This document shows positions 61,689-64,000 of a stretch of DNA of 64,000 nt, piece after piece. The DNA lies in assembly GCA_036388895.1 (NCBI GenBank), contig DASVQY010000002.1:252971-316970 (forward strand), read 5' to 3'. The position numbers were made by a program, and so were the translations under genes. Source of the stretch: SXVE01 sp036388895. Lineage in GTDB: Bacteria > Acidobacteriota > Blastocatellia > Pyrinomonadales > Pyrinomonadaceae. The number at the start of each line of letters is the position of its first letter. Positions within the stretch are counted from its first letter, which is position 1. The notes under the pieces were generated by a model. The model was not told the DNA's origin. It searched no databases and saw nothing but the letters and a program-made list of their open reading frames with translations.

Positions 61689-61729
61689 TTGCAGCAGATT
61701 TTAGCAGACAAAAAACAAAGGCGAAAACC

Positions 61730-62050
61730 TTAAACATCTTCACCCTTTTTTGTGTTTCCGAAAGTTTTCTTGATCCACCAGCGCAAACCGACGAACAGAA
61801 AACGATAATCCTTCAAAAATTCCGGCGGTTTTTCTTCAAAATAATGACCGATGAACTGGAAAATCCAGCCGACGACAAACAGTGCGAGCGCGATGCGCCA
61901 AACTCCGGCGACGAAAAACGAGAGCGGCACGAGCAAAATCGAAACGGCGATCATCGGAATGCCGATTTTATGCGTTAATTTATTTACCGGATGCTGATGT
62001 GATTCTGAGTATTCGTCAATCCATTCATCCCAGGATTTTCCGCCCATCAT
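61730..62050 (-). CDS. DUF962/Mpo1-like membrane protein
   Basis: A 106-residue protein. WDEWIDEYSESHQHPVNKLTHKIGIPM at the start (with the conserved His pattern H-x(3)-N/H) and GWIFQFIGHYFEEKPP are the DUF962 signature. Two to three hydrophobic segments follow. The yeast relative Mpo1 is a dioxygenase in 2-hydroxy fatty acid alpha-oxidation; whether this holds here is unknown. Confidence 0.85.
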   Translation of the reverse strand: MMGGKSWDEWIDEYSESHQHPVNKLTHKIGIPMIAVSILLVPLSFFVAGVWRIALALFVVGWIFQFIGHYFEEKPPEFLKDYRFLFVGLRWWIKKTFGNTKKGEDV

Positions 62051-62089
62051 AGATTTTTTCTCCTCTTTTGCGGCGATTTTACTACGAAA

Positions 62090-62566
62090 TTATTTTTTCT
62101 CAAAAATTTTTACGCGTAAATTGTCTTCCAACTCTTTAGTTTCGTTCAGTTCAAAGTTATTTAAAAAATCTTTCGGCATAAATGTATCGGCGTCTTCTAC
62201 AGTTTCGGGAATTTCCGTTACAATCCATTTATCAATCACATCCGCAAAATTTTGATATGTTTGTGCGCCGCCGATGATGAATAAATCGCAGTTTAGATAT
62301 TTTGATAATGCGAGAACTTCCTTAACGCTTCTGAAAAGCAAAACATTCGGCTGATTTTCGATTTGCGCGGTGCGGCTCAAAACGGTATTCAAGCGTTTCG
62401 GCAACGGCTTTCCGATAGATTGCCAGGTATTAAATCCCATAACGACTGCGTGATTCAAAGTCGTTTCTTTGAAAAACTTCAAATCCGCCGGAGAATGCCA
62501 CGGCAATTTTCCGTTTTTTCCGATTGCATAATTACGCGCGATAGCTGCGATGCCGATTATTGCCAT
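62090..62566 (-). CDS. folA: Dihydrofolate reductase
   Basis: Reduces dihydrofolate to tetrahydrofolate with NADPH. It has 158 residues. IGIAAIARNYAIGKNGKLPW at the start, the acidic active-site region SPADLKFFKETT, VVMGFNTWQSIGKPLP and FIIGGAQTYQNF are all typical. It lies six bases after the DUF2071 gene, probably co-transcribed. No thyA is in the window. Confidence 0.95.
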   Translation of the reverse strand: MAIIGIAAIARNYAIGKNGKLPWHSPADLKFFKETTLNHAVVMGFNTWQSIGKPLPKRLNTVLSRTAQIENQPNVLLFRSVKEVLALSKYLNCDLFIIGGAQTYQNFADVIDKWIVTEIPETVEDADTFMPKDFLNNFELNETKELEDNLRVKIFEKK

Positions 62567-62571
62567 AGAAA

Positions 62572-63276
62572 TTACAAAACTAATTGTGCGCCTTTGTAAA
62601 CGGCGATTTCCGAGCCTTTCGCCATAAAAATTGAATAAGGTTTTTCATCGCACAAAAATGCAAGCTTTTCGCCGTAAAGGTTTCCGAAATTAACGTTTAT
62701 TTCGTAATCGTCAATCGAAAAAAGCTCCCATTTCGGATGTTCGACTTTGTATTCGTCGGTTCTCGATTCGCCGCGTTTCGTGTAGCCCCAATAATGCTCG
62801 ATGATGAATTCGCCGTGCGAATTTTCCGCCGGAACGCCCGCGCTTTCGCCGATTTTGACTTTAATTTGGTTTTCGCAGCCGTTTTTTCGCCACGCGTAAT
62901 TTAAATTATTTCCGTTTTTTTCGTGGCTCATTCGCCAAGCCTCGTAAGGCTCGCCGTAGAAAACGCGGGCGACGGTCGCGATGGCGAAACGCGGAACGAT
63001 TTCTTTGACGAAAACCACGCCGCGCTTCGTCTCGCCCGGTGTTTCGCGCACGACGTAAAAACGCAAATTCACTTCTTCGAAATTGATGTGAAAAGGAACG
63101 GGAAAGCCCAAAACGCGCGTGTCGAGAAACATAAACGCGACGAGGCTCGCAAAACATTTTCCGTTGTGAAAATCGAGCGAAGTTCCCGGCGGAACGCGTT
63201 CCAAAAGAAGTTCCGGCGCTATTTCATAATTCGCCATCACCAAATCGTGCCATTTTGCTGTCAAAAATTTTCGCAT
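62572..63276 (-). CDS. DUF2071 family protein (YqjF-like)
   Basis: A 234-residue protein without signal peptide. MRKFLTAKWHDLVMANYEI, LLERVPPGTSLDFHNGKCF, VPFHINFEEVNLRFYV and KRGVVFVKEIVPR are typical of DUF2071, a fold related to acetoacetate decarboxylase. The function is not established. It is followed closely by folA. Confidence 0.88.
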   Translation of the reverse strand: MRKFLTAKWHDLVMANYEIAPELLLERVPPGTSLDFHNGKCFASLVAFMFLDTRVLGFPVPFHINFEEVNLRFYVVRETPGETKRGVVFVKEIVPRFAIATVARVFYGEPYEAWRMSHEKNGNNLNYAWRKNGCENQIKVKIGESAGVPAENSHGEFIIEHYWGYTKRGESRTDEYKVEHPKWELFSIDDYEINVNFGNLYGEKLAFLCDEKPYSIFMAKGSEIAVYKGAQLVL

Positions 63277-63300
63277 TTATTAAATCAATTATAAAATCAG

Positions 63301-64000
63301 CTATAAGATCAATCTCTTATCGCCCGCTCGCCGCGTGATTCGTTCGCGGTCGAAATATTCGAGCAGCGGAATCGCGTATTTTCGGGAAATTCCGGCGATG
63401 TCTTTGAAACGCGGCACATCAATCAATTTATCCGAACTCTGCGCGGCAAAATTCCGCAGTTTTTTAATCAAACCTTCGATTTCCGTTTTTGAAAAATAGA
63501 ATTCGTCCGTGATTTTAACGATTTCACCCGAATTCAAAAACAACTGAAAAACTTTGCGCGCAGCTTCGCGCGTTGATTTCGTGTTTTTTATCGCTTCATT
63601 CAAAGCGTCTTCGAGCTTCGGAACCTCCAACTTCGCCGTTTTATAAATATTTTCGAGTCTTTCGCGCAAAAGTTTTTCGTCCGCTGAGAGTTCCAGATTG
63701 TGCTCGGCGGCGCGAACGACGTCTTTTTCAGCCGCGATGCGCTTTTCTTTTTCCAGATGCGTTAAAACGCTTTTGAAAATCTCCAACGGAAGACGTGCGA
63801 AAATTTTTTCGCGCAGGGTTTCGCGCAGAATGCCGCGGGCAAGCGGCTCTTTTTTATGAAAATCTTCGATTTCCGCTGAAGTTTTCGCTTTCAGATTTTC
63901 AAACGGCGTTCGCGCGATGAAAAAACTTTCGGCTTCGATAATCGCTTTTTTTTCGACGTTTTCCGCGACAGCTTTTTGTAAAATCTCCGACCGCCAGCCG
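63301..64000 (-). CDS. selB: Selenocysteine-specific elongation factor SelB, C-terminal part (start outside window)
   Basis: The reverse-strand frame is open from the window edge (64000) to the TAG at 63301, about 233 residues. It contains HKKEPLARGILRETLRE and the winged-helix domains of SelB, ending VPRFKDIAGISRKYAIPLLEYFDRERITRRAG-like sequence (seen as FKDIAGISRKYAIPLL). These bind the SECIS hairpin of selenoprotein mRNAs. The GTPase domain lies beyond the edge. The gene implies that this genome decodes some UGA codons as selenocysteine. Confidence 0.9.
   Translation of the reverse strand, partial: GWRSEILQKAVAENVEKKAIIEAESFFIARTPFENLKAKTSAEIEDFHKKEPLARGILRETLREKIFARLPLEIFKSVLTHLEKEKRIAAEKDVVRAAEHNLELSADEKLLRERLENIYKTAKLEVPKLEDALNEAIKNTKSTREAARKVFQLFLNSGEIVKITDEFYFSKTEIEGLIKKLRNFAAQSSDKLIDVPRFKDIAGISRKYAIPLLEYFDRERITRRAGDKRLIL

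Overview
The window looks like chromosome of a bacterium of the Acidobacteriota, most likely the Blastocatellia/Pyrinomonadales side. This is inferred from the gene families (BshA for bacillithiol, double TonB_C secreted proteins without a membrane anchor, DUF4380, lamin-tail and extracellular nucleases, anti-sigma factors with long Ala/Ser/Thr linkers), the moderate GC content and the AT-rich spacers. There is no phage, IS element, CRISPR array or rRNA. One tRNA-Ser(UGA) is present.

Layout: 1-8.3 kb is a surface-polysaccharide region (UDP-galactopyranose mutase, glycosyltransferase, DUF4380 protein, GalE, membrane-bound NDP-sugar dehydratase, Wza-like export protein). 8.4-12 kb holds an acyl-CoA ligase with its TetR regulator, tRNA-Ser and a TlpA-like thioredoxin. 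12-16.2 kb is recF and gyrB, with a DUF433/DUF5615 toxin-antitoxin pair between them. 17-24 kb carries nadA, RNase Z, a ferredoxin, a second (broken) toxin-antitoxin pair, a Rieske protein and a stress group of CBS, Hsp20 and Lon. 24.3-32.9 kb is a one-direction cell-shape cluster: mreB, mreC, mreD, PBP2, rodA and PBP1A. 33-45.9 kb mixes secreted hydrolases (three nucleases, an M28 peptidase), rlmN, pgeF and acpS. 46-51.2 kb has a PQQ-propeller protein, a TIMP-like protein and an anti-sigma/sigma pair. 51-57 kb holds an unknown gene, a TonB_C protein, an alpha/beta hydrolase, bshA and a broken PQQ sugar dehydrogenase. 57-64 kb has transketolase, a FGGY kinase, two broken small genes, DHFR, DUF962 and DUF2071 proteins and the C-terminal part of SelB.

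Two patterns stand out. First, several otherwise intact genes carry a single in-frame stop (13566 TAA, 19769 TGA, 55699 TAG, 60094 TAA, probably 51333 TGA), and two more carry a likely one-base frameshift (near 19920 and near 59715). Both toxin genes are among them. Second, degenerate short tandem repeats of 7-12 bases and long imperfect palindromes fill many spacers. The same repeats also run into coding sequence, where they encode the N-termini of PgeF and of an exonuclease and an internal segment of the PQQ-propeller protein. I did not find a clearly new defence or biosynthetic system. The best leads are the repeat elements, the interrupted genes and a few unrecognised proteins.
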